Assembly (NCBI GenBank): GCA_030527885.1
Contig: JAUMZY010000003.1
Coordinates: 62,001-126,000 of the forward strand
Reading direction: 5' to 3'
DNA length: 64,000 nt
Origin: Corynebacterium sp.
Lineage (GTDB): Bacteria > Actinomycetota > Actinomycetes > Mycobacteriales > Mycobacteriaceae
Shown: piece by piece, positions 18,245-29,844 of the stretch
Layout: the number at the start of each line of letters is the position of its first letter
Numbering within the stretch: position 1 is the first letter of the stretch
Position numbers and translations under genes: made by a program
The notes under the pieces: generated by a model
Database searches by the model: none
The model's input: the letters and a program-made list of their open reading frames with translations, nothing else
What the model was told of the DNA's origin: nothing

Positions 18245-19710
18245 GCTGGTTCCTTTCCGAACAGGGTGCGGGCTTCGCCGGCTGTCACCACAGAGCCGGT
18301 GATGATCACGCCAGCACCGGATTGGATGTCGGTGTCTTCCGCCAGTTCCACGGCGAGTTCTACCGCGCCGGGTAGGTTTGTGTCCACATGGACGCGTTCT
18401 TCGCCGAAGATGTCGCGGGCGAGTTCGGCGAGGTCGTCGGCGGGGAGGGCGCGGGGGCTGGTGTTTTCGGTGACTACGATTTCATGGAGGTGGGGTTCGA
18501 GGGCGCGGAGTACGCCGCGGGCGTCTTTGTCCCCGAGGACTGCCACCACGCCGATGAGGCGGGTGAAGTCGAAATCTCGTTCGAGTGCTTCGCCGAGTGC
18601 TTGGGCGCCGTGTGGGTTGTGGGCGGCGTCAATGAACACGGTCGGAGCGGTGCGTACTCGTTCAAGGCGGCCGGGCGATGTGACGGTGGCGAAGCCTTCT
18701 TTGACGGTGTCCAGATCCAGGGTGCGGCCGGTGCCGGCGCCGAAGAAGGCTTCCACGGCGGCGAGGGCAACGGCGGCGTTGTGGGCTTGGTGCGGCCCGG
18801 AGAGCGGGAGGAAAATGTCGGGGTATTCACCGCCGAGGCCCCGGAGGGTGAGTTGTTGGCCGCCGACGGCCACGCTGGATTCAATGACGCCAAATTCGCT
18901 GCCGTAGCGGGCAACTGCGGCGTCGGTTGTGATCGTGTGTTCGAGTATGACTTTGAGGGCGGCGGGGTTTTGTTCCCCGATGATGGCGACGTTATCGGGG
19001 GGTGTGAGCAGGTCATCTGTGTCCCAGCGGGATTTGATGATGCCGGATTTCTCCGCAGCGATTTCCTCAATCGTGTCGCCCAAGTATTCGGTATGGTCAA
19101 TGCCCACGGGGGTAATTACGGCCACGTCGGCGTTGATCACGTTGGTGGCGTCCCAGGTGCCGCCGAGGCCGACTTCCACGATGGCAACGTCAACGGGGGC
19201 ATCAGCGAAGGCGGCGTAGGCGATGGCGGTGAGCACCTCAAATTTGGAGAGTTTCGGCCCGCCGTGTTTTTCGCTTTCCGCGTCGGCCATTTCCACGTAG
19301 GGTTGGATTTCCCGCCAAATGCGCACGTAGTCGCTGGGGTGCAGGGGTTGTCCGTCGATGGCGATGCGTTCGGTGACCAGCTGCAAATGTGGGCTGGTGG
19401 TGCGGCCGGTGCGGCGATGGAAGGCCCGCATGAGTGATTCGATCATCCGGACGGTGGAGGTTTTGCCGTTGGTGCCGGCCACGTGGATGGCTGCGAAGGA
19501 TCGCTCCGGGTTGCCGAGCAGGTCCATGAGCAGTTCCATCCGCGTCAGCGTCGGGTCGATGGTGACTTCGCTCCAGCGTTGGTCGAGTTCGGCTTCGACT
19601 TCGGCTAGGGCTGTGAGGTCGGCGGCGGTGATGTCGCGCTGCACTGGCTTTTCGAAGTCCTTGGCTGCGTCGATAGGCAAGCTTAAGCCTTCTTCGCTGA
19701 ATTCCAGCAT
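18241..19710 (-). CDS. folC: Folylpolyglutamate synthase / dihydrofolate synthase
   Basis: FolC adds glutamate to dihydropteroate and then to folates. The 489-aa protein has the Mur-ligase P-loop HVAGTNGKTST, the SPHL motif (TSPHLQLVTERI), the metal-binding GLGGTWDATNV segment and a C-terminal ligase domain with FIDAAHNPHGAQAL. Length is slightly long because of an N-terminal extension of about 30 residues, usual in corynebacteria. It starts 4 bp after the valS stop and overlaps the DUF4233 gene, forming the operon valS-folC-DUF4233. Confidence 0.96.
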   Translation of the reverse strand: MLEFSEEGLSLPIDAAKDFEKPVQRDITAADLTALAEVEAELDQRWSEVTIDPTLTRMELLMDLLGNPERSFAAIHVAGTNGKTSTVRMIESLMRAFHRRTGRTTSPHLQLVTERIAIDGQPLHPSDYVRIWREIQPYVEMADAESEKHGGPKLSKFEVLTAIAYAAFADAPVDVAIVEVGLGGTWDATNVINADVAVITPVGIDHTEYLGDTIEEIAAEKSGIIKSRWDTDDLLTPPDNVAIIGEQNPAALKVILEHTITTDAAVARYGSEFGVIESSVAVGGQQLTLRGLGGEYPDIFLPLSGPHQAHNAAVALAAVEAFFGAGTGRTLDLDTVKEGFATVTSPGRLERVRTAPTVFIDAAHNPHGAQALGEALERDFDFTRLIGVVAVLGDKDARGVLRALEPHLHEIVVTENTSPRALPADDLAELARDIFGEERVHVDTNLPGAVELAVELAEDTDIQSGAGVIITGSVVTAGEARTLFGKEPA

Positions 19711-19714
19711 GGTG

Positions 19715-22351
19715 TTATAGCTCCTCTAGGCGGGCAGTGATGCGGGCTACTTCTTCAGTGGCCACCCGTTGCCGTTCCTGGATTTTCGCCACGACCGCGG
19801 CGGGGGCCTTGGCCAGGAAGGCTTCGTTTGCCAGCTTCTTGCCGGTGGTTTCTACTTCCTTACGTTGCGCTGCGAGGTCTTTCTCTAGGCGCTTGCGCTC
19901 TGCTGCCTTATCGACGGTGCCCGAGGTGTCCAAGGAAACCTCCACGGTGGCTTGGGACAGGCGCACTTCGATGCTGGCGGAAGCAACGAAGTCCGCGGTG
20001 GGGGCATCAATGCGGGCTAGTGACCGCACCAAATGTTCCTGCCCCGCGAGGTCGCAGGCGGCGAAGTCTACTTGGGCGGGTACCTTTTGCGAGGGTTTCA
20101 CTCCTTGGTCGGAGCGGAAGCGCCGGATTTCGGTCACGAGTTTTTCCACGTCTTCGATGCGGCGGGCGGCTGTTTCGTCGAGTTCGATGCCGGAGGTTTT
20201 CGGCCAGCTGGCCACGTTGAGGGATTCCCCATCCGTAAGGGCTTGCCAGAGTACTTCGGTGACGAATGGCATGGTGGGGTGCAGCAACCGCAGTACGGTG
20301 TCGAGCACATAGCCGAGCACCCGCTGGGTGATTTCACCCGGCTGCACTTTGGCCATTTCCAAGTACCAGTCGCAGAATTCATTCCAGGTGAATTGGTAGA
20401 GTGCTTCGTTGGCCTTGGCAAATTGGTAGCGGTCTAGGTAATCATCCACGGCGACCCGCACCTGTTCGAGTCGGCCTAGGATCCACTTGTCCGCATCGGT
20501 GAGGTCCGTGGGAATACCGGCCACGTGGGCGCCGTTCATGAGGGCGAACCGGGTGGCGTTGAAGAGTTTGGTGGCGAAGTTCCGGGAGCTTTGGGCGGCA
20601 TCAGCACCCAGGGGCAGGTCAACACCAGGGTTTGAGCCGCGGGCCAGGGTGAAGCGCAGGGCATCCGCACCATATTCACGTACCCAATCCATGGGGTCGA
20701 TGCCGTTGCCCAGGGATTTACTCATCTTGCGGCCGTGTTCGTCCCGCACCAGGCCGTGGAGGAACAGGTCGGTGAAGGGAATCTGCGGGCGCCCATCGGG
20801 TCCCGTGCCGAGCACGTCCGGGGTGGTGGTGCTGGCGAAGGTGGCGAACATCATCATGCGGGCCACCCAGAAGAAGAGGATATCGTAGCCGGTGACCAGC
20901 ACGGACGTGGGGTAGAACTTTTCTAGGTCCGGGGTTTTCTCGGGCCAGCCCATGGTAGAGAAGGGCCACAGGGCGGAAGAGAACCAGGTGTCCAGCACGT
21001 CTGGGTCCTGCACGTAGCCTTCGGGGGCTTCCTCCCCCGGCCCGAGGCAGAGCACGTCCCCATCCGGCCCGTACCAGATGGGAATGCGGTGCCCCCACCA
21101 CAATTGCCGCGAAATGGTCCAATCGTGCATGTCATCCACCCAATCGAAGTACCGGGGTTCGGAGGATTGCGGGTGGATGGTGGTGTCCCCGGCGCGGATG
21201 GCGTCGCCGGCCATTTGTGCCAGGTCGGCAACTTTGACGAACCATTGGAGTGAGAGTCGCGGCTCGATGGGTTCGCCGGAGCGTTCTGAGTGGCCCACGG
21301 AATGCAGGTAGGGGCGTTTTTCCGCCGCGATGCGGCCTTGCTCGGCTAGGGCTTCCCGAATTTTCACCCGGGCTTCGAAACGGTCGAGACCATCGAATTC
21401 GGTGCCCGTGTCGGCGATGTGGCCGGTAGCGTCCATGATGGTGGGCATGTCGAGGTTGTGCCGCAGGCCCATGTCGTAGTCGTTGGGGTCGTGGGCTGGG
21501 GTGATTTTGACGGCACCGGTGCCGAATTCCGGATCCACGTAATCGTCAGCGATGATGACTAGTTCCCGGCCGGGAATGAAGGGGTGAGGTAACCGTTGGC
21601 CCACGAGGTCGCGGTAGCGGTCATCGTCGGGGTGTACGGCCACGGCGACGTCGCCCAGCATGGTTTCCACCCGGGTGGTGGCTACGATGACGTGGGGTTC
21701 GTCGTCGTTGAGGGAGCCGTATCGGATGGATACGAGTTCGCCTTCGACGTCTTTGTACACCACTTCGATGTCTGACACGGCGGTTTCCAGCACTGGCGAC
21801 CAGTTAATTAATCGGTTTGCCTGATAAATGAGGCCGCGGTCGTAGAGTTGCTTGAAGATGGTCTGCACGGCCACGGACAGGCCCTCGTCCAGGGTGAAGC
21901 GTTCCCGCGACCAGTCCACAGAATCGCCGATGGCGCGCATTTGGGTGCCGATGGTACCGCCGAATTCGTGTTTCCATTCCCAGACTTTGGCGATGAATTC
22001 TTCGCGGGAATAGTCCCATCGGGTTTTGTTTTCGGTTTCTTTTAACCGCGCTTCCACTTTGGACTGCGTGGCGATGCCCGCATGGTCCATGCCGGGTAGC
22101 CACAGCACTTCGTAGCCTTGCATGCGTTTACGACGCGCGATGCTGTCCATGAGTGTGTGCTCCAGGGCGTGCCCCATGTGTAATTGGCCGGTCACGTTGG
22201 GGGGCGGCAGCACAATGCTGAAAGCAGGTTTGTTGGAGGTGACGTCGGCGACGAAATAGCCTTTGTCCACCCATTGTTGGTACAGGGTGCTTTCGACGGT
22301 TTGTGGTTCCCACGACTTGGGGAGTCTATCTGCGCGGTTGTTTTCAGCCAT
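19715..22351 (-). CDS. valS: Valyl-tRNA synthetase
   Basis: An 878-aa class I aminoacyl-tRNA synthetase that charges tRNA-Val. It has the HIGH-type motif [15 protein letters not shown] (near residues 47-61), the editing domain insertion, the KMSKS loop [11 protein letters not shown] (near 545), the anticodon-binding domain and the C-terminal coiled coil characteristic of ValRS ([19 protein letters not shown]). Length is normal. It is the first gene of the valS-folC operon. Confidence 0.98.
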   Translation of the reverse strand: MAENNRADRLPKSWEPQTVESTLYQQWVDKGYFVADVTSNKPAFSIVLPPPNVTGQLHMGHALEHTLMDSIARRKRMQGYEVLWLPGMDHAGIATQSKVEARLKETENKTRWDYSREEFIAKVWEWKHEFGGTIGTQMRAIGDSVDWSRERFTLDEGLSVAVQTIFKQLYDRGLIYQANRLINWSPVLETAVSDIEVVYKDVEGELVSIRYGSLNDDEPHVIVATTRVETMLGDVAVAVHPDDDRYRDLVGQRLPHPFIPGRELVIIADDYVDPEFGTGAVKITPAHDPNDYDMGLRHNLDMPTIMDATGHIADTGTEFDGLDRFEARVKIREALAEQGRIAAEKRPYLHSVGHSERSGEPIEPRLSLQWFVKVADLAQMAGDAIRAGDTTIHPQSSEPRYFDWVDDMHDWTISRQLWWGHRIPIWYGPDGDVLCLGPGEEAPEGYVQDPDVLDTWFSSALWPFSTMGWPEKTPDLEKFYPTSVLVTGYDILFFWVARMMMFATFASTTTPDVLGTGPDGRPQIPFTDLFLHGLVRDEHGRKMSKSLGNGIDPMDWVREYGADALRFTLARGSNPGVDLPLGADAAQSSRNFATKLFNATRFALMNGAHVAGIPTDLTDADKWILGRLEQVRVAVDDYLDRYQFAKANEALYQFTWNEFCDWYLEMAKVQPGEITQRVLGYVLDTVLRLLHPTMPFVTEVLWQALTDGESLNVASWPKTSGIELDETAARRIEDVEKLVTEIRRFRSDQGVKPSQKVPAQVDFAACDLAGQEHLVRSLARIDAPTADFVASASIEVRLSQATVEVSLDTSGTVDKAAERKRLEKDLAAQRKEVETTGKKLANEAFLAKAPAAVVAKIQERQRVATEEVARITARLEEL

Positions 22352-22410
22352 GTTCTACATCTTAGGCAACCAGCCGCGCAGAATACATTCATGACCCTCC
22401 GCAGTGAAAA

Positions 22411-22428
22411 ACGCCCCCGCAGGGGCGT
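22411..22428 (-). terminator. Terminator after mdh
   Basis: ACGCCCC-CGCA-GGGGCGT lies 15 bp past the mdh stop and is followed on the minus strand by TTTTTCAC. The repeated 11-mer CGTCGAAAAGC overlaps its right arm. Confidence 0.8.
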
Positions 22429-22442
22429 CGAAAAGCAAGAAG

Positions 22443-23905
<1,463 letters not shown>

Positions 23906-24679
23906 GTGACGGACACACACCCACGCATGTTAGGAACGGAGGTTCACACGAGCACAGAAATGAGCAATACCATCGAATCCACCCCGGACACGGTATTAGA
24001 AGTCGCACTAAAAAAATTCGCCGAATTAGGTTTTAACGACACCAGACTAGAAGCCATAGCCAAAGAATCCGGTATGTCCAAACGCATGATCCATTACCAT
24101 TTTGGCGACAAAAAAGGCCTCTATCAACGGTGCCTGGTATTAGCAATTAAACAACTACGACCCACCATCGCCGAAATGGAATTAGATTCCGACGTCCCCG
24201 TCGATGGCGTGAAAAAAATCGTCGAAGCAGTCTACTTGCGCTACAACAACCACCCAGAAGCAATACGCCTGCTCCTGGTAGAAAACCTCATGAACCACGC
24301 CAACTTGATGGACGGCCAACCCTTAGCTGACCAATCAAGCATCACCCTCCAACTAGACAAACTCCTCATGCTCGGACAAGACATGGGGGCCTTCCGCCCC
24401 GGAATCTCCGCCCAAGATGTGTTCACCCTCATCGCCTCCATCGCCATGTTTAGGGTCACGGTGCACAACACCACCATCAACCTCTACAACATCGACATGA
24501 TGGACGAAGCAAACACCCGAGGGATGGCACATCTAGCAGTCGACACAGTCTTAGCATTCCTCACCTCCCACATCAGCTCCCGCGACCAAATTTCCTACGT
24601 GTCGCCCATGGGAACCAGCGAAGCGCGCGAGGTGGCAGAAGGCTCGGCCTACGACATCTCCCCCAACTTATTCCTATAA
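23906..24679 (+). CDS. TetR-family transcriptional regulator
   Basis: A 257-aa regulator with a TetR helix-turn-helix at about residues 28-74 (VALKKFAELGF...HYHFGDKKGLYQRC) and a helical effector domain. The GTG start is supported by AAGGAG at 23892-23897, 8 nt upstream, and gives a 25-residue extension before the DNA-binding domain. A Ser-rich tail of about 30 residues follows the core. It is divergent from mdh and convergent with clpX; neither is a proven target. The bases around its 5' end are AT-rich but its codon use is ordinary for the window. Confidence 0.87.
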   Translation: MTDTHPRMLGTEVHTSTEMSNTIESTPDTVLEVALKKFAELGFNDTRLEAIAKESGMSKRMIHYHFGDKKGLYQRCLVLAIKQLRPTIAEMELDSDVPVDGVKKIVEAVYLRYNNHPEAIRLLLVENLMNHANLMDGQPLADQSSITLQLDKLLMLGQDMGAFRPGISAQDVFTLIASIAMFRVTVHNTTINLYNIDMMDEANTRGMAHLAVDTVLAFLTSHISSRDQISYVSPMGTSEAREVAEGSAYDISPNLFL

Positions 24680-24693
24680 CTAAAAGCACCAAG

Positions 24694-24736
24694 ATCCCCT
24701 CAACCCACGCGCATCACCGCACCAGGTTGAGAGGAT
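24694..24736 (+). terminator. Terminator between tetR and clpX
   Basis: ATCCCCTCAACC (24694-24705) pairs with GGTTGAGAGGAT (24725-24736) with one mismatch; ATTTC follows. It can serve the convergent tetR and clpX transcripts. Confidence 0.65.
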
Positions 24737-24777
24737 ATTTCACTACTCGCACAAGCTATTCACCCAAGCAACGACCA

Positions 24778-26061
24778 CTACGCCGACTGCTCATTAGCAC
24801 GCTCAATAATCACCGGCTCTTCCGTCCCCTGCACCACAGCGGCCGTAATAATCATCTGCTCCACATTCTTCCGATCCGGTACGTAATACATAATCGGCGT
24901 CAAAATCTCTTCCATGATGGCACGCAACCCACGCGCACCAGTCTTCCGCTCCAGCGCCTTATCCGCAATCACTTCCAGCGCATCATCTTCAAAAACCAAC
25001 TCCACATGGTCCATCTCAAACAGCCGCCGATACTGCTTCACCAGCGAATTCTTCGGCTCCGTCAGCACCTTCACCAGCGACTTCTGATCCAAATTGCCCA
25101 CCGTCGCCACGATTGGCAACCGCCCAATGAACTCCGGAATCATACCGAACTTCACCAAGTCTTCCGGGCGCACGTCCTTAAAGATCTCCACTTCATCAAC
25201 ATCGCTTTTCGACGTAATCTCGGCCCCAAACCCCAAGGCTTTCTTACCGCGCCGGGCTTCGATAACTTTTTCTAATCCGGCAAATGCGCCGGCCACGATG
25301 AATAAAATATTGGAGGTGTCGAGTTGAATAAAATCCTGGTTCGGGTGCTTGCGCCCGCCTTGTGGTGGTATAGAAGCAACGGTGCCTTCGAGGATTTTCA
25401 GCAGCGCCTGCTGCACGCCTTCGCCGGACACGTCGCGGGTAATGGAGGGGTTTTCCGACTTGCGGGAAATCTTATCCACTTCATCCACATAAATGATGCC
25501 GCGCTGCGCGCGCTTCACATCGAATTCTGCCGCCTGCAGCAGCTTCAACAGAATGTTTTCCACGTCCTCCCCCACGTAACCAGCCTCTGTCAATGAGGTG
25601 GCATCTGCGATGGCGAAGGGAACGTCTAATAACCGCGCCAGGGTTTGGGCGAGGTAGGTTTTGCCGGAACCGGTGGGGCCCAACATGAGGATGTTGGACT
25701 TTTGCAGTTCCGTCTCCTCGTCGTAATTCTGGTGGCCGCTAAGCGATCGTGCTTCTTCCGCGCGGACCCGTTTGTAATGGTTGTATACCGCCACGGATAG
25801 CACCCGCTTGGCATCATCTTGGCCGATCACATATTTATCCAGGAAGGCTGAGATTTCCGAGGGCCGCGGCAGCCCGTTGGTGTAATCCTCTTGGGGTTGC
25901 TTGGTTTTGGCAAATTCTTCTTCAATAATTTCGTTGCATAGATCAATGCATTCGTTACAGATATAAACACCACCACCGGCGATGAGTTTCCGCACTTGTT
26001 TCTGGCTTTTTCCACAAAATGAACAGGTGAGCAGATCGGCGGTTTCGTGCGCGCGTGTCAT
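24778..26061 (-). CDS. clpX: ATP-dependent unfoldase ClpX
   Basis: ClpX unfolds proteins and feeds them to the ClpP1P2 peptidase. The 427-aa protein has an N-terminal zinc-binding domain with Cys13, Cys16, Cys35 and Cys38, Walker A GPTGSGKT (about residue 130), Walker [10 protein letters not shown], the pore loop region, the IGF-like contact loop, and sensor 2 in [11 protein letters not shown]. Its start overlaps by 4 bp the stop of a small gene that encodes a second copy of the zinc-binding domain. clpP2 and clpP1 lie upstream on the same strand. Confidence 0.97.
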   Translation of the reverse strand: MTRAHETADLLTCSFCGKSQKQVRKLIAGGGVYICNECIDLCNEIIEEEFAKTKQPQEDYTNGLPRPSEISAFLDKYVIGQDDAKRVLSVAVYNHYKRVRAEEARSLSGHQNYDEETELQKSNILMLGPTGSGKTYLAQTLARLLDVPFAIADATSLTEAGYVGEDVENILLKLLQAAEFDVKRAQRGIIYVDEVDKISRKSENPSITRDVSGEGVQQALLKILEGTVASIPPQGGRKHPNQDFIQLDTSNILFIVAGAFAGLEKVIEARRGKKALGFGAEITSKSDVDEVEIFKDVRPEDLVKFGMIPEFIGRLPIVATVGNLDQKSLVKVLTEPKNSLVKQYRRLFEMDHVELVFEDDALEVIADKALERKTGARGLRAIMEEILTPIMYYVPDRKNVEQMIITAAVVQGTEEPVIIERANEQSA

Positions 26062-26249
26062 ATGGTGTAATCCTCTTGGGGTTGATTGTTTGGGAAAAAA
26101 TCTTCCTTCAAAATTTCATTGCATAATTCAATGCACTCATTACAGATGTAGACACCAGCACCGCCAGCAACCATGCGTCTTACCTCATCATGGTTTTTCT
26201 GGCAAAACGAGCATACGATTACATCTGTGACTTCAGGAACGCATGTCAT
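26058..26249 (-). CDS. Stand-alone ClpX-type zinc-binding domain protein
   Basis: This 63-aa protein is almost entirely a ClpX zinc-binding domain: Cys13, Cys16, Cys36 and Cys39, then [18 protein letters not shown] and [10 protein letters not shown] before the stop. It is a diverged copy of residues 1-62 of the ClpX encoded immediately after it; the last 20 or so bases before the stop (about 26062-26083) are identical to the matching part of clpX (about 25878-25899). The stop overlaps the clpX ATG by 4 bp, so translation is coupled. In ClpX this domain dimerises and docks adaptors and substrates, so a free copy could form mixed dimers with ClpX or compete for adaptors. That role is inference; I know of no described gene of this kind. 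Confidence 0.85.
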   Translation of the reverse strand: MTCVPEVTDVIVCSFCQKNHDEVRRMVAGGAGVYICNECIELCNEILKEDFFPNNQPQEDYTI

Positions 26250-26303
26250 GGCGGTTCAACGCTCTTTTCTGTTTTAGCTGCGATGAATTTACCTCCCAAC
26301 ATT

Positions 26304-26340
26304 ATCACCTCATCCACCCAAAGTTGGTGGATGAGGTGAT
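26304..26340 (-). promoter_or_regulatory. Long perfect hairpin between clpP2 and the zinc-domain gene
   Basis: A 15-bp perfect inverted repeat (26304-26318 with 26326-26340, 7-nt loop) lies 24 bp past the clpP2 stop. It has no U tract on either strand, so it may be a transcript stabiliser, attenuator or processing site between clpP2 and the clpX part of the cluster and not a standard terminator. Confidence 0.6.
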
Positions 26341-26364
26341 GTGGCGAGCATTTAAAAAATGCGA

Positions 26365-26991
26365 TTATGAATTGAGCTTACGGTAATCAAACACCTGGTC
26401 GATGATTCCGTAGTCTAAGGCCTCCTGAGCAGTGAGAATCTTATCGCGGTCGGTGTCCTCACTAATTTGCTTGGCGGGCTTGCCGGTGTGGCGCGATAGG
26501 GTTTCCTCCATCAATGTGCGCATGCGCTGGATTTCTGCGGCCTGGATTTCCAGGTCGGAAACCTGCCCCCGCGCCCCTTCGGTAGCAGGTTGGTGAATGA
26601 GCACCCGGGCGTTAGGCAGCGCGGCGCGCTTGCCGGGCGCACCAGCGGCCAGCAGCACGGCAGCAGCCGAGGCGGCTTGGCCTAGGCAGACAGTGCGCAC
26701 GTCGGGGCGCACGTATTGCATGGTGTCGTAGATGGCCATGAGAGAGGTGAAGGAACCACCAGGGGAATTAATGTACATGGTGATATCCCGATCCGGATCG
26801 AGACCTTCTAACACCAACAACTGCGCCATGATGTCGTTGGCGGAGGTGTCGTCAACCTGGGTGCCAAGGAAGATAATGCGCTCTTCGAACAGTTTGGCGT
26901 ATGGGTTGGTTTCTTTGGTGCCATAGGCGGATTGTTCGATAAATGAGGGGAGCACGTAGCGTGCGCTGGGTAATTGCATTCCGTTCGTCAT
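26365..26991 (-). CDS. clpP2: Clp protease proteolytic subunit 2
   Basis: One of the two ClpP paralogues that assemble into the mixed ClpP1P2 tetradecamer of actinobacteria. The 208-aa protein has the catalytic Ser in [14 protein letters not shown], His in [12 protein letters not shown] and a conserved Asp further on. The sequence after the start ([17 protein letters not shown]) is the pro-peptide type of ClpP2. It lies 16 bp downstream of clpP1. Confidence 0.95.
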   Translation of the reverse strand: MTNGMQLPSARYVLPSFIEQSAYGTKETNPYAKLFEERIIFLGTQVDDTSANDIMAQLLVLEGLDPDRDITMYINSPGGSFTSLMAIYDTMQYVRPDVRTVCLGQAASAAAVLLAAGAPGKRAALPNARVLIHQPATEGARGQVSDLEIQAAEIQRMRTLMEETLSRHTGKPAKQISEDTDRDKILTAQEALDYGIIDQVFDYRKLNS

Positions 26992-27007
26992 GACAAGTTT
27001 CTCCTAT

Positions 27008-27583
27008 TTAGTTAGCGATTGAGCCCTGAGCTGCGGTAACAACATGGTCGACTAAGCCGTATTCAAGGGCTTGCTGTGCAGTGAACCAGCGGTCCCGGTC
27101 GGAATCCTTGCTGATTTGTTCGAAGGTTTGGCCGGTGTGCTCGGCGATCAGCTCCGCCATTTCCCGCTTGGTTTGGGCAAATTGTTCGGCCTGAATGGCG
27201 ATGTCCGCGGCGGTACCGCCCACGCCTGCCGACGGCTGGTGCATCATGATGCGCGCGTGCGGTAGAGCGTAACGCTTGCCTTTGGTGCCACCGGACAGGA
27301 GGAATTGCCCCATGGAGGCGGCCAAGCCCATGGCGTAGGTCGCAATGTCGCAGGGGGAATATTTCATGGTGTCGTAAATGGCCATGCCGGCGGTCACTGA
27401 GCCACCAGGTGAGTTAATGTACAGGGAAATGTCCCGGTTGGGGTCTTCCGCTGAGAGCAGGAGAATTTGGGCGCAGAGTTTATTGGCAATCTCGTCATCA
27501 ACCTGCGTGCCAAGGAAGATAATGCGGTCGCGTAACAACCGTTCATATACGGAATCGGTGAGGTTGAAACCGGAATTGGTCAT
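27008..27583 (-). CDS. clpP1: Clp protease proteolytic subunit 1
   Basis: The partner ClpP subunit, 191 aa, with catalytic Ser in [15 protein letters not shown] and His in [14 protein letters not shown]. It is the first gene of the clpP1-clpP2 operon, with AAGGAG upstream of the ATG at 27583. The 11-mer CGTCGAAAAGC lies in its upstream region at 27639. In related species this operon is controlled by ClgR; I cannot identify a ClgR box with confidence. Confidence 0.95.
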   Translation of the reverse strand: MTNSGFNLTDSVYERLLRDRIIFLGTQVDDEIANKLCAQILLLSAEDPNRDISLYINSPGGSVTAGMAIYDTMKYSPCDIATYAMGLAASMGQFLLSGGTKGKRYALPHARIMMHQPSAGVGGTAADIAIQAEQFAQTKREMAELIAEHTGQTFEQISKDSDRDRWFTAQQALEYGLVDHVVTAAQGSIAN

Positions 27584-27693
27584 AAAAATATACTCCTTTT
27601 GGTGCGATCTTCGATGGTCTTAACCATACAATGGCGTGCGTCGAAAAGCTCGATTGTTCGCTGTCAGCGTCGTGACGCAACCCGGAATGCACA

Positions 27694-27719
27694 AAAGCCC
27701 AGCAGGATTGCTGGGCTTT
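27694..27719 (-). terminator. Terminator after tig
   Basis: A perfect 11-bp stem AAAGCCCAGCA / TGCTGGGCTTT with a 4-nt loop (27694-27719) lies 12 bp past the tig stop. Confidence 0.9.
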
Positions 27720-27731
27720 AGCTGGTACGGC

Positions 27732-29075
27732 TTAGGATTCAGATTCCTCGGAAGCTGCTTCTGCTTCTTCCTCAATGGTTTCTGGCTCGAAGTACTGCTT
27801 CGGGTCGACTTCGGCGCCGGTTTCGTCGGTCACCTGCACGCGGCAGATGGCCGCCGCCAGGGACTTGCCCCGGGTGATGTCGGCGAACAGGGCACCGAAT
27901 TGGTTGGCCTGGGAAACCTGGGCCACGAACTCTTCGGGGGACATGTTGTAGTTGCGGGCGGTGAACATGATATGTTCGGTGAGTTCCTCTTGGGAAACCT
28001 CTGGTTTTTCCTGCTCCGCCAGCACGTCCAAGAACAGTTGGGTGCGTACTTCTTTTTCAGCCCGGACGCGGGATTCTTCCTTGAACTTCTCCAGGGATGA
28101 TTCCTGAGCTTCCAGCATGCGGTTCATGAAGTCTTCATCATGGGTCAGCTCGCCGAAGATCTGGTGCAGGCTGTTGTGCACCTGCTCGTCCACGATGCCG
28201 GCGGGAACTTCAAAGGTGGCGTCAGCCAGGGCCTGATCCAGCACGGCGTCGCGGATGGCGGCAGCCTGCACGCTCTTGAGGCGCTCGGTGGCTTGGTCGC
28301 GCAGTGATTCTCGCAGCTCTTCCACGGTGTCGAATTCAGAAGCCATCTGCACGAAGTCTTCATCAACCTCAGGCAGGGTGCGTTCCTTGACTGCGGCAAT
28401 CTTCACGGTGATGGTGTTGTCATTCTCGGTGAAGGTGGCTTCTTCGCCCTTCTTCTTGCCGGTGATGGCGGCATCGAGGCTGTCCATGAGGTCGCCGGAT
28501 CCCACTTTGTAGGACAGGCCGTCGGCTTCAAGCTCTGCCACAGCGTTGCCTTCTGCGTCTTCGGCTTTGATGTCGATGCTGACGAAATCGTCGTCCTGTG
28601 CCGCACGGTCGACGTCCTTGAGTTCAACGAAACGTTCCCGGAGGTGGTTGAGCTCCTGCTCCAGGGCTTCATCAACGTCACCCAGGGCGGGCACCTCTAC
28701 CTTGATGTCAGCAAAATCTGGCAGGGTGATTTCTGGACGCACATCAACTTCAGCAGTGAATTCAATGTGGTCATTGTCTTCGATCTTGGTGAGGTCAATG
28801 TTGGGTTGGCCGAGTACCACGAGTTCGTTCTCTGTGACGGCAGCTTCATAGTGCTTGGGCAGTGCGTCGTTGACTACTTGTTCCAAGACTGGGCCGCGGC
28901 CGAACCGGGCATCGATAAGCTTGCGGGGAGCTTTACCTTTGCGGAAACCGGGAATATTGACCGAAGCTGCAATTGATTTATACGCCTGGTCAATTTCGTT
29001 AGTCAGTTCCTCGAATGGAACCTCCACAGTCAACTTGACTCGGGTATCGTTCAACTTTTCGACGGAACTTTTCAC
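27732..29075 (-). CDS. tig: Trigger factor
   Basis: Trigger factor is the ribosome-bound chaperone and prolyl isomerase that meets nascent chains. From GTG 29075 (AGGAG just upstream) it is 447 aa: ribosome-binding domain with the GFRKGKAPRKLID signature (near residue 45), FKBP-type isomerase domain (about 160-245) and the long helical C-terminal chaperone domain, ending in an acidic Glu/Ser tail. An open frame continues upstream to 29219 through a tRNA gene and is not part of the protein. In many bacteria tig precedes clpP, as it does here on the same strand. Confidence 0.96.
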   Translation of the reverse strand: MKSSVEKLNDTRVKLTVEVPFEELTNEIDQAYKSIAASVNIPGFRKGKAPRKLIDARFGRGPVLEQVVNDALPKHYEAAVTENELVVLGQPNIDLTKIEDNDHIEFTAEVDVRPEITLPDFADIKVEVPALGDVDEALEQELNHLRERFVELKDVDRAAQDDDFVSIDIKAEDAEGNAVAELEADGLSYKVGSGDLMDSLDAAITGKKKGEEATFTENDNTITVKIAAVKERTLPEVDEDFVQMASEFDTVEELRESLRDQATERLKSVQAAAIRDAVLDQALADATFEVPAGIVDEQVHNSLHQIFGELTHDEDFMNRMLEAQESSLEKFKEESRVRAEKEVRTQLFLDVLAEQEKPEVSQEELTEHIMFTARNYNMSPEEFVAQVSQANQFGALFADITRGKSLAAAICRVQVTDETGAEVDPKQYFEPETIEEEAEAASEESES

Positions 29076-29115
29076 GAGCAATTCTCCTATAGATAAGCGG
29101 GCTAATACTGATTTA

Positions 29116-29157
29116 AACCCCCGAGGTGCACCTAAATTTTCATGCTCCCCGGGGGTT
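29116..29157 (-). terminator. Stem-loop between tRNA-Pro and tig
   Basis: AACCCCCG (29116-29123) pairs with CGGGGGTT (29150-29157). It lies 5 bp past the tRNA-Pro 3' end on the minus strand. The following U content is weak. Confidence 0.5.
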
Positions 29158-29161
29158 AGTG

Positions 29162-29235
29162 TCGGGACGACAGGATTTGAACCTGCGACCCTCTGCACCC
29201 AAAGCAGATGCGCTCCCAAGCTGCGCCACGTCCCG
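29162..29235 (-). tRNA. tRNA-Pro (UGG)
   Basis: The minus strand folds as a 74-nt tRNA: acceptor CGGGACG/CGTCCCG, anticodon loop CTTTGGG with anticodon TGG, T arm GGTTCAAATCC and discriminator A. CCA is not encoded. Confidence 0.95.
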
Positions 29236-29435
29236 ATTGCCGTTTAACAACGACAGCTAAAGATAATGCCATGATTTTGGCTTTTTACCTAATCCGCAGG
29301 TCACAACATGCAAAAATCGCATAAGAATAGCGTAATCATTGCCATAGCGTGACATAGATAGAAAAACACCTGCTCTAACAACTATACTTTAGAACAGGCG
29401 CTGCAGAATAGTATCTATCACACAACTACATATGG

Positions 29436-29507
29436 AGGGAACGACGGGAATCGAACCCGCGTCTTCAGCTTGGAAGGCTGAGGTATTAGCCACTATACGA
29501 CGTTCCC
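29436..29507 (-). tRNA. tRNA-Gly (UCC)
   Basis: The minus strand folds as a 72-nt tRNA: acceptor GGGAACG/CGTTCCC, anticodon loop CTTCCAA with anticodon TCC, T arm GGTTCGATTCC and discriminator T. CCA is not encoded. Confidence 0.95.
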
Positions 29508-29844
29508 ACAAGAACTTGCGTGCAAGTCTTGAACACACCCTAACCGATGCGCCGAGCAATATTCAAATCGCAACTATGCGACCAACAGGCGACCGCAATT
29601 CGACCAAACCGGCCGAAAATGGTTAATGGGTGTACCCATTCCCCCCATAAATTTGTTTGTGTGGTCATATTTACTTCTGCACTAAACCCCAATATAAAAC
29701 GTACTTTTACGATTTAGTAATAATCGCGTTTCAGCAATAGGCAACCCCTTTAAACCCAGCACGTTTTCACATAAATGAACGTTTAAGGATTCTTTCAAAA
29801 TAAAATTAGGTTCTCTTTCAGTTTGTGGGTTAACATCTTGATTT
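29508..29844. other. AT-rich intergenic region after tRNA-Gly
   Basis: These 337 bp contain the tRNA-Gly promoter region and the promoter of the small plus-strand gene at 29845. Bases 29640-29840 are strongly AT-rich. An 83-codon minus-strand open frame (29682-29933) overlaps the downstream gene and has no family resemblance, so I leave it out. Confidence 0.5.

Noticed and set aside
29076..29219. N-terminal extension of trigger factor
   Set aside because: The open frame upstream of GTG 29075 runs through the tRNA-Pro gene and a terminator-like stem, and the known N terminus begins at the GTG.
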